Below, in pieces: positions 36,886 through 46,197 of a stretch of DNA of 64,000 bases (positions are counted from its first letter, which is position 1; every line of letters starts with the position of its first letter). Source of the stretch: JAFCUW01 sp049898325 (GTDB taxonomy: Bacteria > Pseudomonadota > Gammaproteobacteria > Burkholderiales > Burkholderiaceae_D). The notes beneath the pieces were generated by a model that saw only the letters and a list, made by a program, of their open reading frames with translations, was not told the origin of the DNA and made no database searches. Position numbers and translations under genes: made by a program. The stretch spans positions 41,797 through 105,796 of the forward strand of contig NZ_JAFCXL010000018.1 in the NCBI RefSeq assembly GCF_049898325.1, written 5' to 3'.

Positions 36886-38376
36886 TCAGGCGAAACCGGG
36901 TACCGGCGCGCTGCCCTGCGCTTCGGCCGTGCCGCCCAGCCAGTCATTGACCGCAGCCAGCGCCGGCGCCGCGAAGCCATACGTGATCAGTGCGGGGGCG
37001 TCGATGTCGAGCGCCTGGTACGGATTCCACAAGGCCAGGTGCAGGTCGGGCCGGAACTGCGCCCTGGCGGCCGGCCCGTAGCGCAGGCGCGAGGTCGAGG
37101 CCAGCACCGTGTAGCGACCATCGGACGGCAGGGCGGACCAGTCGAACTGCTCGGCGTCGGCGAACGTGCGCAGCTCGACGTCGTACAAGCGGCCCAGCGA
37201 GGCCGCCAGGCTCGCTGCCGACACGCCCGGCTCGGAGACGCCGTCGCTGACCCGGTCCTGGCGCATCACCAGGCGCAGCCTGGCCCCTGGTGCGGGGCGC
37301 CGCGGCGCGCCATAGGCGGTCAGTCCCCGCCGCCAGCCTTCGGCCATCAGCAGGCGGTCATCGGCGTCTTCCGCATAGGCGCGCGGCGCGCACGGATAGG
37401 CCAGGGCGAGGCCGTCCAGGCGCGCCAGCCTGGCGTCCACATCGGCGTCGGCCAGGGTGCCGTCGTCGATGGCGGCGGCGATCGCGGCGATGGTCTGCTC
37501 GACGGCGGCAGCGTCGCCCAGCGCCATGACCATGTCGGCGCCGGCCGCCAGCGCCCTGACGGCGGCCGCGCCGGCGCCATAGCGGTGGGCGATGGCGTGC
37601 ATGTCCATGGCATCGGTGATGATGACCCCCTGGTAGCCCCATTGTTCGCGCAGCAGCCCGGTGAGGATGGGGCGCGACATGGTGGCGGGGAACTCGGCGT
37701 CCAGGGTGGGGTAGATGATATGCGCCGTCATCATCGCCGGCGCGTGGGCCGCCGCCTGGCGGAACGGTGCCAGTTCGCACTGCGCCAGTTCGGCCAGTGG
37801 CTTGTCGACCGTGGGCAGGTCGCGGTGCGAGTCGACGCTGGTGTCGCCGTGGCCGGGAAAGTGCTTGACGCAGCAGGCCACGCCGGCGCTCTCGCTGCCG
37901 GCCATCCAGGCCAGCGCCAGCGCGGTGGCGCGCTGCGGGTCGGCGCCGAACGAGCGCTCGGCGATGACGGGATTGTGCGGGTTGTTGTTCAGGTCCAGCA
38001 CGGGCGCGAAGTTCCAGTTGAAGCCCAGCGCCTTGACGGCGCGGCCGACGGCGGCGCCGGTGCGGCGCGCCAGGTCGGTGTCGTCGGCCGCACCCAGCGC
38101 CATCGCCGATGGCGGCGCCGGTACCCAGGTCGAGCGCACCACGGCGCCGCCTTCCTGGTCGAGGGCGAGCAGGGCGCCGTCGCCCATCACGGCGCGCAGT
38201 GCGCCGTTCAGGGCCGTCAACTGGGCGGCGTCGCGCATGTTGTTGCGAAACAGGCAGGCGCCGCGCACGGCGTTCGCCTGCAGCAGGGCGCTGGTGGCGG
38301 CATCGAGCTCGGTGCCGCCGATGCGCACCATGATCAGCCGGCCCGCGCGTTCACGGGAAGTCAGAGGGGCGCGCAT
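36886..38376 (-). CDS. GH3 beta-N-acetylhexosaminidase, last gene of nag operon
   Basis: The 496-residue protein is a GH3 barrel with the NagZ-type motif KHFPGHG at 171-177 followed by the catalytic His/Asp loop (DTSVDSH), and ITDAMDM for the nucleophile. It releases terminal N-acetylglucosamine. It is longer than the usual 340-residue NagZ: about 150 C-terminal residues resemble the GH3 second domain. There is no signal peptide, so it works on imported sugars. It starts two bases after the deaminase stop. Confidence 0.88.
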   Translation of the reverse strand: MRAPLTSRERAGRLIMVRIGGTELDAATSALLQANAVRGACLFRNNMRDAAQLTALNGALRAVMGDGALLALDQEGGAVVRSTWVPAPPSAMALGAADDTDLARRTGAAVGRAVKALGFNWNFAPVLDLNNNPHNPVIAERSFGADPQRATALALAWMAGSESAGVACCVKHFPGHGDTSVDSHRDLPTVDKPLAELAQCELAPFRQAAAHAPAMMTAHIIYPTLDAEFPATMSRPILTGLLREQWGYQGVIITDAMDMHAIAHRYGAGAAAVRALAAGADMVMALGDAAAVEQTIAAIAAAIDDGTLADADVDARLARLDGLALAYPCAPRAYAEDADDRLLMAEGWRRGLTAYGAPRRPAPGARLRLVMRQDRVSDGVSEPGVSAASLAASLGRLYDVELRTFADAEQFDWSALPSDGRYTVLASTSRLRYGPAARAQFRPDLHLALWNPYQALDIDAPALITYGFAAPALAAVNDWLGGTAEAQGSAPVPGFA

Positions 38377-38378
38377 GC

Positions 38379-39401
38379 TCAATTGGTCCTGGTGACTTTG
38401 CTCAGGTGGCGCGGCCGGTCCGGGTCCATGCCGCGTGCCTTGGCCAGTTGCGCGGCCATGACATAGAAGGCCTGCACGGCGACGATAGGGTCGAGGTCGG
38501 CATGGGCGGCCAGCGGCAGCGTCAGGTCGCGCTCGGCGACATCGGCGGGGGCGGCCAGCAGCACGCGCGCGCCGCGCCCGCGCATTTCGGCAGCCAGTTG
38601 CAGCAGGCCGGCCTGGGCCGGGCCGCGGGTGGCGAAGATCAGCAGCGGATAGCCGTCTTCGATCAGCGCCATCGGGCCGTGCTTGATCTCGGCGCCGCTG
38701 AACGCTTCGGCCTGCAGGGCCGAGGTCTCTTTGAGTTTCAGGGCCGCTTCGAGGGCGATGGGAAAACTGATGCCGCGTCCGACCACCATGATGTTGCGCG
38801 CCGGCGCCAGCACCTCGATGGCGGCCGACCAGTCGCTGCCGCCGGCCACGGCCAGATCGTCCGGCAGCGCCTCCAGGCCCGCCTTGAGTTCGGCGTCGTT
38901 CTGCCAGTGCGCCACCAGGCGCGCGCCGGCCACCAGGCTGGTGATGAAGCTCTTGGTGGCGGCCACGCTGTGCTCCTTGCCCGCGTGCAGCGGCATGGCC
39001 CATTCGGCGGCGTGGGCCAGCGGCGAGTCGATGTCGTTGACCAGCGCCACCGTGGTGGCGCCGCCGTCGCGGAAGTAGGCGGTCGGCTCGACGACGTCGG
39101 GACTCTGGCCCGATTGCGAAATGGCGATGGTGAGCGTGTCGCGCGTGAGCAGCGGCGACTTGTACAGGGTCAGCAGCGACATCGGCAGCGACGCCACCAC
39201 CCGGCCCAGGCGCGCCATGATCAGGTAGGCGCAGTAGTTGGCGGCGTGGTCTGAGCTGCCGCGCGCGATGGTCAGGGCGGTATTGAAATTGGTCGAGCGC
39301 AGCTTGCGACCCAGTTCTGCGTAACGGTCGGCATCCTGCGCCAGCTGGCGCGCCACGCATTGACCCGCGGACAGGGCTTCTTCCAGCATTTTAGAGCTCA
39401 C
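38379..39401 (-). CDS. SIS-domain glucosamine-6-phosphate deaminase (NagB-II type)
   Basis: The 340-residue product contains two SIS domains with the sugar-phosphate loops ARGSSDHAANYCAYL and AISQSGQSPDVV, plus the KEHSVAATKSF lid. The C-terminus PDRPRHLSKVTRTN recalls the isomerase half of GlmS and NagB-II. It turns glucosamine-6-phosphate into fructose-6-phosphate and ammonia, without the classical NagB fold. It overlaps nagA by 11 bases, so translation is coupled. Confidence 0.87.
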   Translation of the reverse strand: MSSKMLEEALSAGQCVARQLAQDADRYAELGRKLRSTNFNTALTIARGSSDHAANYCAYLIMARLGRVVASLPMSLLTLYKSPLLTRDTLTIAISQSGQSPDVVEPTAYFRDGGATTVALVNDIDSPLAHAAEWAMPLHAGKEHSVAATKSFITSLVAGARLVAHWQNDAELKAGLEALPDDLAVAGGSDWSAAIEVLAPARNIMVVGRGISFPIALEAALKLKETSALQAEAFSGAEIKHGPMALIEDGYPLLIFATRGPAQAGLLQLAAEMRGRGARVLLAAPADVAERDLTLPLAAHADLDPIVAVQAFYVMAAQLAKARGMDPDRPRHLSKVTRTN

Positions 39402-40497
39402 ACGCTTCTCCTTCGATATACACGGCCTGGAGATTCAGGCCGCGGTCCAGCACGACGAGGTCGGCGAAGCAGCCGGCCAGCAGCCGCCCCCGCTCCGCTT
39501 CACCCAGGTAATCGGCGGCATTGGTCGACACCCGCTTCGAGGCGTCGGCCAGGTCCAGGCCCATCGTCTGGACCAGGTTGCGCAGCGCCTGGTCCATGGT
39601 GAGGGTGCTGCCGGCCAGGGTGCCGTCGGTCAGGCGCACGCCGCCCATGCACTTGTGGACCACCTGGCGGCCCAGCATGTACTGGCCATCGGGCATGCCG
39701 GTGGCGGCGGTCGAATCGGTCACGCAGTACAGGTGGGGAATCGCGCGCAGGGCCACGGCGATGGCGCCCGGGTGCACGTGCAGCAGGTCGGGGATGATCT
39801 CGGCATAGTCGGCGTGCGCCAGCGCTGCGCCCACCATGCCGGGGCTGCGGTGGTGCAGCGGGTTCATGGCGTTGAACAGGTGGGTGAAACCTGAGGCGCC
39901 GTGGGCCAGCGCGGCCACGCCGTCCTCGTAGCTGCCGGTGGTGTGGCCGATCTGCACGCGCATGCCGGCCTCGGTCAGGGCGCGCACCAGCGCCAGGTGG
40001 CCCGGCATTTCCGGCGCCACCGTGATCAGCCGCAGCGGCGCGTGCGCCTGCAGGGCGGCGACGTCGTCGATGCTGGCGACGCTGGCGAAATCGGGCTGCG
40101 CACCGAGCTTGCCGGGGTTGATGAAGGGCCCTTCCAGGTGTACCCCGAGAATGCGCGCGCCGCCCTTGCGCGGATTGGCGCAGGCCTGGCCCAGCGCCTG
40201 CAGGGCGGCGACGATGTCGGCCGGCGGCGCCGTCATCGTCGTCGCCAGCAGGCTGGTGGTGCCGTGCCGGGCGTGGACGGCGGCGATCACGTGGGCGGCG
40301 TCGCCCCCTTCCATGACGTCGCGGCCGCCGCCGCCATGCACGTGCAGGTCGATGAAGCCGGGCAGGATGAACGGGTCGCCGTTGGCGTCCGGGTCGACCG
40401 CCGCGCCGTCGATGGCGACGATGCGGCGCGCGAAGTCGATGCTGCCGTGGACCCAGCCTTCGGGGGTGAGGATATTGCCGGAAACGGAAGTGCGCAT
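39391..40497 (-). CDS. nagA: N-acetylglucosamine-6-phosphate deacetylase
   Basis: The 368-residue amidohydrolase has the metal motif IDLHVHGGGG, the later HLEGPFINPGKLGA and GHTTGSYEDG, and HLFNAMNPLHHRSPG. The catalytic Asp is in CVTDSTAATGMPDG. It removes acetate from GlcNAc-6-phosphate produced by the kinase encoded just upstream. The start at 40497 is five bases after the kinase stop. Confidence 0.94.
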   Translation of the reverse strand: MRTSVSGNILTPEGWVHGSIDFARRIVAIDGAAVDPDANGDPFILPGFIDLHVHGGGGRDVMEGGDAAHVIAAVHARHGTTSLLATTMTAPPADIVAALQALGQACANPRKGGARILGVHLEGPFINPGKLGAQPDFASVASIDDVAALQAHAPLRLITVAPEMPGHLALVRALTEAGMRVQIGHTTGSYEDGVAALAHGASGFTHLFNAMNPLHHRSPGMVGAALAHADYAEIIPDLLHVHPGAIAVALRAIPHLYCVTDSTAATGMPDGQYMLGRQVVHKCMGGVRLTDGTLAGSTLTMDQALRNLVQTMGLDLADASKRVSTNAADYLGEAERGRLLAGCFADLVVLDRGLNLQAVYIEGEACEL

Positions 40498-40502
40498 GGG
40501 TG

Positions 40503-41384
40503 TCAGCCTTGTAGGTTCGGTTGCAGGTGCCGGGCGATCATGCGCAGGGCGCCGCTGGCGGCGTCGCCTTGCGGCGTGCCGCAGCGGGCCGCCAGTTGCG
40601 GCGGCAGGAATGCGCGCAGGGGTGCACCCAGGCCGCCGCACAGGGCCAGCGGCAATTGGCCGTCGGGATCGAGCGCGCGCGCCAGGCTGGCCACTTCGAG
40701 GCCGGCCGCTTCGAGCATGGCGTGGGCGGCGGGGTCGGATGCGGCGTGGGCGACGACGATCGGCGCCAGTTGCGCGTAGGCGGTCTGGTTGGCGCCACCC
40801 AGCCAGCGCTGGATGGCGTCGCGCGAGCCGCCGCAGGCGTCGATCAGTGCGGCGGCAAACGCCGAGCCGGGCGCGCGCCCGTCGACCACCCGCTCGACCA
40901 GGTTGACGGCGCGCAGGCCGATCCAGCCGCCGCTCGCTTCGTCGCCGGCGGGAAAACCCCAGCCGCCCGCTTCGCGCATGCTGCCGTCGGGCAGTTGGGC
41001 CTGGCCCACGCTGCCGGTGCCGATGGCGACGATCACCCCCGGCGCGCCGGCATGGGCGCCCAGCAGGGTGGTGGTGGCGTCGGTGTCGAGCACGATGGCG
41101 CCGTAGCCGGGCTGGGCGGCGATAAAGGCGGCGGCCCAGTCCTTGTTGTGGACACCGGACAGGCCCAGGCCGATGGCGACGGCGGACCAGGGCGGCACGG
41201 CCAGGCCGGCGTTGGCGAACACTTCGTGCACCGCCGCCGTGACGGCGCGCCATGCATTGTCGATGCCGTGGGCGAGGGCGGACGGGCCGGCGTGCCCTTG
41301 CGCCAGCTCGGTACCGTCGGCGCGCGCCAGGCGCACCCGGGTGCCGGTACCGCCGCCGTCGACGCCGATGAGATAGTCGATCAT
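40503..41384 (-). CDS. nagK: N-acetylglucosamine kinase (BadF/BadG family)
   Basis: The 293-residue ASKHA-fold kinase begins MIDYLIGVDGGGTGTRVRLA, with the ATP-binding phosphate-1 loop. It has the central AIGLGLSGVHNKDW, VAIGTGSVGQAQ (phosphate-2) and GWGFPAGDEASGGWIG (sugar/adenosine loops). It phosphorylates free GlcNAc, which implies uptake by a permease rather than a PTS. It heads the four-gene operon; the transporter is not in view. Confidence 0.88.
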   Translation of the reverse strand: MIDYLIGVDGGGTGTRVRLARADGTELAQGHAGPSALAHGIDNAWRAVTAAVHEVFANAGLAVPPWSAVAIGLGLSGVHNKDWAAAFIAAQPGYGAIVLDTDATTTLLGAHAGAPGVIVAIGTGSVGQAQLPDGSMREAGGWGFPAGDEASGGWIGLRAVNLVERVVDGRAPGSAFAAALIDACGGSRDAIQRWLGGANQTAYAQLAPIVVAHAASDPAAHAMLEAAGLEVASLARALDPDGQLPLALCGGLGAPLRAFLPPQLAARCGTPQGDAASGALRMIARHLQPNLQG

Positions 41385-41454
41385 GGTGAATAGCCCGATG
41401 GGGAGAATCGGGCCACTATAGGTAGGGCCGCTGGTGCTGTCAATAGGTATTTAA

Positions 41455-41576
41455 TTGGTATTGATGATGCTGATTTTGGTATCGATTCGTCGGCGTCCGG
41501 GAATTCTGTAATGCCTTGATTAATATCGAATATTCGATGGAAGGGGTGCCAACTGGTTTGTTGGCTGGTATTGATG
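41455..41576. promoter_or_regulatory. Candidate nag operon operator region
   Basis: The 11-mer TGGTATTGATG occurs at 41456-41466 and again at 41566-41576; related GGTATT/GGTATC copies lie at 41446 and 41478. The perfect 14-bp palindrome ATCGAATATTCGAT (41525-41538) lies between. All sit upstream of nagK. No GntR or LacI regulator gene is adjacent. Confidence 0.5.
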
Positions 41577-41611
41577 AGGGGGCGGCGCCGAGGGCGCCGC
41601 CCCGCGCCCTG

Positions 41612-43603
41612 TCAGCGCGCCGCTTCGACCACGGGCAGCTCGACAAAGCTGCTGTGGTAAATCCGCTGCGTGGCCTTCTTGTAGTCGGCCGGTGTGGCCT
41701 CGAAAATGCTGGGCACGAAGGTCTGCGGATTGCGGTCGTACAGGGGGAACCAGCTCGACTGGATCTGCACCATGATGCGGTGGCCCGGCAGGAACACGTG
41801 GTTGGCCGTGGGCAGGGCGAACTGATAGCCGAGCGCCTGGTTGGCGGCGAGCGGCCTGGCGTGCTGGTAGCTCTCGCGGTAGCGGCCGCGGAAGATGTCG
41901 GCCGAGATCATCAACTGGTAGCCGCCCATGGCCGCATCGCTGCCCACCTGGTCCGGGTACAGGTCGATCACCTTGACCACCCAGTCGGCGTCGGTGCCGC
42001 TGGTGGAGGCGACCAGTTTGGCGACCGGCTCGCCGGCGATTTTCACGGGCGCCGTCAGCACCTCGGTGGTAAACGTCAGCACGTCGGTGCGGCCGGACGC
42101 CTCGCGCTGGTCGTCGGCCAGCCAGCGCGGCCAGGTCTGGCCCTTCGCTTCGTCGTAGCCGTAGTTGAGGGGGCGGGCGCGGTACGGCACCGGCTTGGCC
42201 GGATCGGCGATGTACTCGTCGTAGGCCCGCGCGGCGCCCGGCGCGGCGGCGCCGCCCAGCACCAGGCGCTGATTGGCCGCCAGCCGCAGCGGGGTCGGCC
42301 GGATGGCGCAGCCGCTGGCGCAGCCGGCCGGCCACGATGGCAGGCTGCGCCACTTGTTGGTGCCCGTCTCGAACGCCGACACCGGGGCGATCTGGACCGG
42401 GGCGGGGGCGCCGGCCGGTGCGTCCTTCAGGTAGCGGTCGAGGAAGGGACGCAGGATCTCCTGGCGAAAGTGCAGGGCGGTGTCGGCGTTGAAATTGAGG
42501 GCGCCCAGTTTGCTGCCGTCGCCGATGCCGCCGCCGTGCGACCACGGCCCCATCACCAGGAACACCTTGTCGTTGGCGCTGTCCTTCGGTTTGATCGCCT
42601 TGTACACGGCAATCGCCCCGTAGATGTCTTCGGCATCCCACAGGCTGTGCACCAGCAGGGTCGGCACCGTCACCGGCTGGCGCGCCAGGATCTTGTCCAT
42701 CGCCTGTTCCTGCCAGAAGCTGTCGTAGGCGGGGTGGGCCGTCAGCTTTTTCCAGAAGCCGCTTTGCGTCACGCCGCGCTGGCGCGCCAGTTCACCGGCC
42801 GAGCCGGCGCGCAGGAAGGTGTCGTAATCGTCGTGGGTGCCGGTGAACCACTTGGCGTCGCCGCGACGGGTGACCACCTGCTCGAGCATGTACGACAGAT
42901 TGATCTGGCGGAAGGCGCCGTGATGAAACCAGTCGTCGCCCATCCAGCCGTCGACCATCGGATTCATCGGCACCGACACCTTGAGCGCCGGATGGGGATT
43001 GACCAGCGCCATCAGCGGCAGGAAGCCGTCGTACGAGATGCCGATGATGCCCACCTTGCCGTTCGATTCCGGCACATTCCTGGTCAGCCACTCGATGGTG
43101 TCCCAGGTATCGGTGGAATGGTCGACCGGGGTCGGATTCAGGGGGCCGGCGAGCGGCCGGTTCATCACGTAGTCGCCTTCGGAGCCGTGCTTGCCGCGCA
43201 CGTCCTGCACCACGCGGATGTAGCCGCCGTCGACGATGACGTCGGCGGCATTGTCGTAGCCTTGCAGGATCGTGCCCAGGTCGGAACTGTCGGCGTGGCT
43301 GACCAGGCCATTGGCGTCATACGGCGTGCGGGTGAGCAGCATCGGCGCGCCGCGCGCGTTGCGCGGGATGATGACGATGGTATTGAGCCGGGTGCCGTCG
43401 CGCATCGGCACCATCACCGCGCGCTTGATGTAATTGAAGCTGGCGGTGACGGGGACAAATTCGGCGGGCGTCTCCGACGGATAGTTCGGGTACAGCGCGG
43501 GAGCGGCGACGGCCGGGGTGGTCTGCGCATGGGCGGCGGCGGCCAGCAGCATGGTGGTGGCGAGTGCGACGGGGCTGAGACGGCGGGCAAAACGTGACGG
43601 CAT
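41612..43603 (-). CDS. Exported CocE/NonD-family hydrolase
   Basis: The 663-residue product has a signal peptide (MPSRFARRLSPVALATTMLL, cleaved near AHAQ), then an alpha/beta hydrolase domain. The nucleophile sits in GIIGISYDG, an acid in WDAEDIYG and the catalytic His in VMGPWSHGGG. A C-terminal jelly-roll domain carries the X-Pro-dipeptidyl-peptidase-like sequence PANHVFLPGHRIMVQIQSSW. Relatives include cocaine esterase, glutaryl acylases and alpha-amino-ester hydrolases. The substrate is unknown. It lies convergent with nothing and stands alone. Confidence 0.9.
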   Translation of the reverse strand: MPSRFARRLSPVALATTMLLAAAAHAQTTPAVAAPALYPNYPSETPAEFVPVTASFNYIKRAVMVPMRDGTRLNTIVIIPRNARGAPMLLTRTPYDANGLVSHADSSDLGTILQGYDNAADVIVDGGYIRVVQDVRGKHGSEGDYVMNRPLAGPLNPTPVDHSTDTWDTIEWLTRNVPESNGKVGIIGISYDGFLPLMALVNPHPALKVSVPMNPMVDGWMGDDWFHHGAFRQINLSYMLEQVVTRRGDAKWFTGTHDDYDTFLRAGSAGELARQRGVTQSGFWKKLTAHPAYDSFWQEQAMDKILARQPVTVPTLLVHSLWDAEDIYGAIAVYKAIKPKDSANDKVFLVMGPWSHGGGIGDGSKLGALNFNADTALHFRQEILRPFLDRYLKDAPAGAPAPVQIAPVSAFETGTNKWRSLPSWPAGCASGCAIRPTPLRLAANQRLVLGGAAAPGAARAYDEYIADPAKPVPYRARPLNYGYDEAKGQTWPRWLADDQREASGRTDVLTFTTEVLTAPVKIAGEPVAKLVASTSGTDADWVVKVIDLYPDQVGSDAAMGGYQLMISADIFRGRYRESYQHARPLAANQALGYQFALPTANHVFLPGHRIMVQIQSSWFPLYDRNPQTFVPSIFEATPADYKKATQRIYHSSFVELPVVEAAR

Positions 43604-43715
43604 GGCGGGCCTTGTTGAACTGGTGGACGGCATGAAGCGGCCGTAAATACGCGCTTGAAGCCAGGCACTTGGCTGGCCGCGGACACAGTATCATAAAGGC
43701 CCGGGCCGGCGCCGC

Positions 43716-44681
43716 CTACTGGGTAAAGGCGACGGCATCGACGCCGCCGCTGCGCAGGCGCAGCATGTCGCGCGAGGGCGCGCTGCCGAAGTGGCGCGCG
43801 TATTCGCGGCTAAATTGAGACGCGCTCAGGTAGCCGACCTGCTGGCCGGCGATGCCGGCGTCGACGCCGGTGGCGAGCATCAGGCGGCGCGCTTCCTGCA
43901 GGCGCAGGGTTTTCTGAAATTGCAGGGGACTCATCGACGTGAGCGATTTGAATTGCTGGTGCAGCGACGACGCGCTCATGTGTGCCAGTTCGGCCATGTC
44001 ATCGACCCGCATCGGCTGATCGAAATGGTCGCGGATCCACGCCACCACCCGGGACACCCGGTGCGATTCGACGTGCCCCAGCTGGGCCAGGCGGCCGCCG
44101 AAGGGGCTGCGCAGCAGGCGAATCAGGATTTCATCGACGATCAAGGGCGCCAGCAAGGCGGCGTCGTCCGGCTGCCGGGCCAGCGCCGCCAGCCGCGTGG
44201 CGGCGTCGATGATCGCCGCGCTGGCCTGGGCCACGTAGACGGCGTGCTGCTGGCGCAGCGGCGGCACGCCGTCCGGGTAGACCTGCAGGATCAATTCGGC
44301 CAGGCGGACCAGGTCGAAGTCGATCCGCAAGGACAGGTAGGGCGCCGCCACGCTGGCTTGCCGGATCATCGCGGCGATCGGCACATCGAGCGAAAAAATC
44401 AGCATGCGCGAAGGATCGTAGTCGAACGATTGCGTGCCCAGCATGACCGTCTTGGCGCCCTGGGCGACGATGCAAAGGGCGGGGCGGTGCATGCCATGCA
44501 CCAGTTCGCTACTGACGGCCGAGGTGCGCACGGCGTGGGCGCCGCCCACCCCCAGCGCGAAACTGCCGTCGCGCGGCGCGGCCGCAAGCAGCTGCGCGGC
44601 CAGGCGCCGCACACCGGCGTCGAGGGGATTGCTGTGATCGGGGTCCATCTGCACAGCATACAGGCGCCCGGCATGGGCCAT
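43716..44681 (-). CDS. AraC-family transcriptional regulator
   Basis: The 321-residue product has an N-terminal cupin-like ligand domain of the AraC_N type (ALCIVAQGAKTVMLG, FDYDPSRMLIFSLDVP). The C-terminal double helix-turn-helix includes MRVDDMAELAHMSASSLHQQ and GYLSASQFSREYARHFG. Its ATG overlaps the stop of the SDR gene (TGATG), so the regulator is made from the same transcript as its presumed target. Confidence 0.9.
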   Translation of the reverse strand: MAHAGRLYAVQMDPDHSNPLDAGVRRLAAQLLAAAPRDGSFALGVGGAHAVRTSAVSSELVHGMHRPALCIVAQGAKTVMLGTQSFDYDPSRMLIFSLDVPIAAMIRQASVAAPYLSLRIDFDLVRLAELILQVYPDGVPPLRQQHAVYVAQASAAIIDAATRLAALARQPDDAALLAPLIVDEILIRLLRSPFGGRLAQLGHVESHRVSRVVAWIRDHFDQPMRVDDMAELAHMSASSLHQQFKSLTSMSPLQFQKTLRLQEARRLMLATGVDAGIAGQQVGYLSASQFSREYARHFGSAPSRDMLRLRSGGVDAVAFTQ

Positions 44682-45532
44682 CAATCGCGATGATCGGTCG
44701 ATGCCGACAGGGCCGCGCTGGCCTGCATTTCGGCGTGGCGCGCCGCCAGCGCCGCGCCGGCCATGGCGAGGGCGTCGCTGCCAGCGAGGAACTGGCGCGG
44801 CGGCGGCTGCATCGCCGCCAGCTCGACGATCGCCGCGCCCAGCTTGACCGGATCGCCCGGCTGCTTGCCGTGGTAGGCGCCGTAGGCATCGGCCACCTTG
44901 CCGCGCGCCGCGTAGTCGTCGATCGAGGCGGCGCCGTAGCGTACCGAGGAGGCGTCGAGGAAGTCGGTGCGGAAAAAGCCCGGCTCGACGACGGTGACGG
45001 CGATGCCGAACGGGGCCAGTTCCAGCGCCAGCGATGCCGACAGCCCTTCGATGGCATATTTGCTGGCGCAGTAGACCGCGGCGCCGTCGAAGCCGGTCAC
45101 GCCGGCAATCGACGAGATATTGATCACATGGCCCGAGCGGCGCGCGCGCATGGCCGGCAGGACGGCGCGCAGCATGTGCATGACGCCGTGGACGTTGACG
45201 GCGAACTGCTGCTCGATCTCGGCGCTGCTCAGTTCTTCGAAATTGCCAAGCAGGCCGTAGGCGGCGTTGTTGACCAGCACGTCGATGCGGCCGAAGCAGG
45301 CCAGCGCCGCCGTGGTCGCTGCGAGGGCGCTGTCGGCGCTGGCGACATCAAGCCGCAGCAGCGCGATGCGCGCGCCATCGACGTGGCCGAACGCGGCCTG
45401 CAACTGCGCCAGATCGCGCCCGCTGGCGACCACCCGGTCGCCCGCCGCCAGGGCCGCTTCGACCACGCGGGCGCCGATGCCGCGGGCGGCGCCCGTGACG
45501 AACCATACTTTGTCGATCGTTTGCTGACTCAT
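44681..45532 (-). CDS. SDR-family oxidoreductase coupled to an AraC regulator
   Basis: With the start at 45532 (MSQQTIDKVWFVTG) the 283-residue enzyme has TGAARGIGARVVE, NNAAYG, the catalytic SSIAG...YCASKYAIEG and PGFFRTDF. The wording resembles the oxidoreductase/short-chain ketoreductase group that commonly sits next to AraC regulators. The frame is open upstream, but that part has no homology-like wording. The substrate is unknown. Confidence 0.9.
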   Translation of the reverse strand: MSQQTIDKVWFVTGAARGIGARVVEAALAAGDRVVASGRDLAQLQAAFGHVDGARIALLRLDVASADSALAATTAALACFGRIDVLVNNAAYGLLGNFEELSSAEIEQQFAVNVHGVMHMLRAVLPAMRARRSGHVINISSIAGVTGFDGAAVYCASKYAIEGLSASLALELAPFGIAVTVVEPGFFRTDFLDASSVRYGAASIDDYAARGKVADAYGAYHGKQPGDPVKLGAAIVELAAMQPPPRQFLAGSDALAMAGAALAARHAEMQASAALSASTDHRD

Positions 45533-45671
45533 GCTGATGCTCCGTTGATGAACCACCGGGGTGGCGACGAAGAGCATGGTAAAAGTTGGCAGCGTGGCGC
45601 GCTTGCCTGAAACTCCAGGGTGCTGGCGCAATGGTGCAATCGTGCGAGCAGGCTGCGGACGCCGCACGCAA

Positions 45672-45706
45672 AAAAAGGGCCAGGTCGTTCTCGACCCGGC
45701 CCTTGT
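45672..45706 (-). terminator. Terminator of the small exported protein gene
   Basis: Minus-strand reading gives AAGGGCC-GGTCG / CGACC-GGCCCTT, an interrupted stem with a four-base loop, then seven T. Confidence 0.8.
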
Positions 45707-45754
45707 GCATCTGGTCGACGACGCACGCTGGCGCCGCCGTATTTGACAGGGTGA

Positions 45755-46021
45755 TTAGTTCTTGGCCAGTTCCAGCTGCACTTCCAGCATGGTTTTGTAG
45801 TGGGCCACGAAGTCGACCGCTTCGGCATGCACCTCGGCGCGGCTGCGACCGGCGGGAATGGCCACGCTGGCGACGTTTTGCAGGTTCAGCGCCTGGGCGG
45901 TCACGCTCACTGCGGCGGCGGAGGCAGCCGGGGTTGCGGCGGCAGGGGCGGCATCGGCGGCAAACGCTGGGCTGAGGGCGGCGGCAAACAGTGCGGCGGC
46001 GACGAGGGATTTGGCATGCAT
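45755..46021 (-). CDS. Small exported protein, DUF4148-like
   Basis: The 88-residue product has a signal peptide (MHAKSLVAAALFAAALSPAFA) and an Ala-rich spacer. It ends in a helix with GRSRAEVHAEAVDFVAHYK, recalling the short 'TRAEVRAEL' block of DUF4148 periplasmic proteins common in Burkholderiales. It diverges from the LysR gene, 176 bases apart, and has a strong terminator. Confidence 0.65.
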   Translation of the reverse strand: MHAKSLVAAALFAAALSPAFAADAAPAAATPAASAAAVSVTAQALNLQNVASVAIPAGRSRAEVHAEAVDFVAHYKTMLEVQLELAKN

Positions 46022-46197
46022 GGTGTGGCTCCTGAAAATGAATGAGCGTCCAGCCAGCGGCTGCGGCGCGGAAGACCTGGTGATCTTTCCATGTGAAGCA
46101 GTCTACTACTTGCGTTTGGCACAAAAAAGACGAATAATCGCAATGCACAATTTCGCATTCAGCAATAATAGGGGGCATCATCGACCGTCTGGCATCC

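Noticed and set aside
41516..43597. 693-codon plus-strand frame opposite the CocE/NonD hydrolase
   Set aside because: No motif and biased composition; the opposite strand has a full signal peptide, catalytic triad and domain order.
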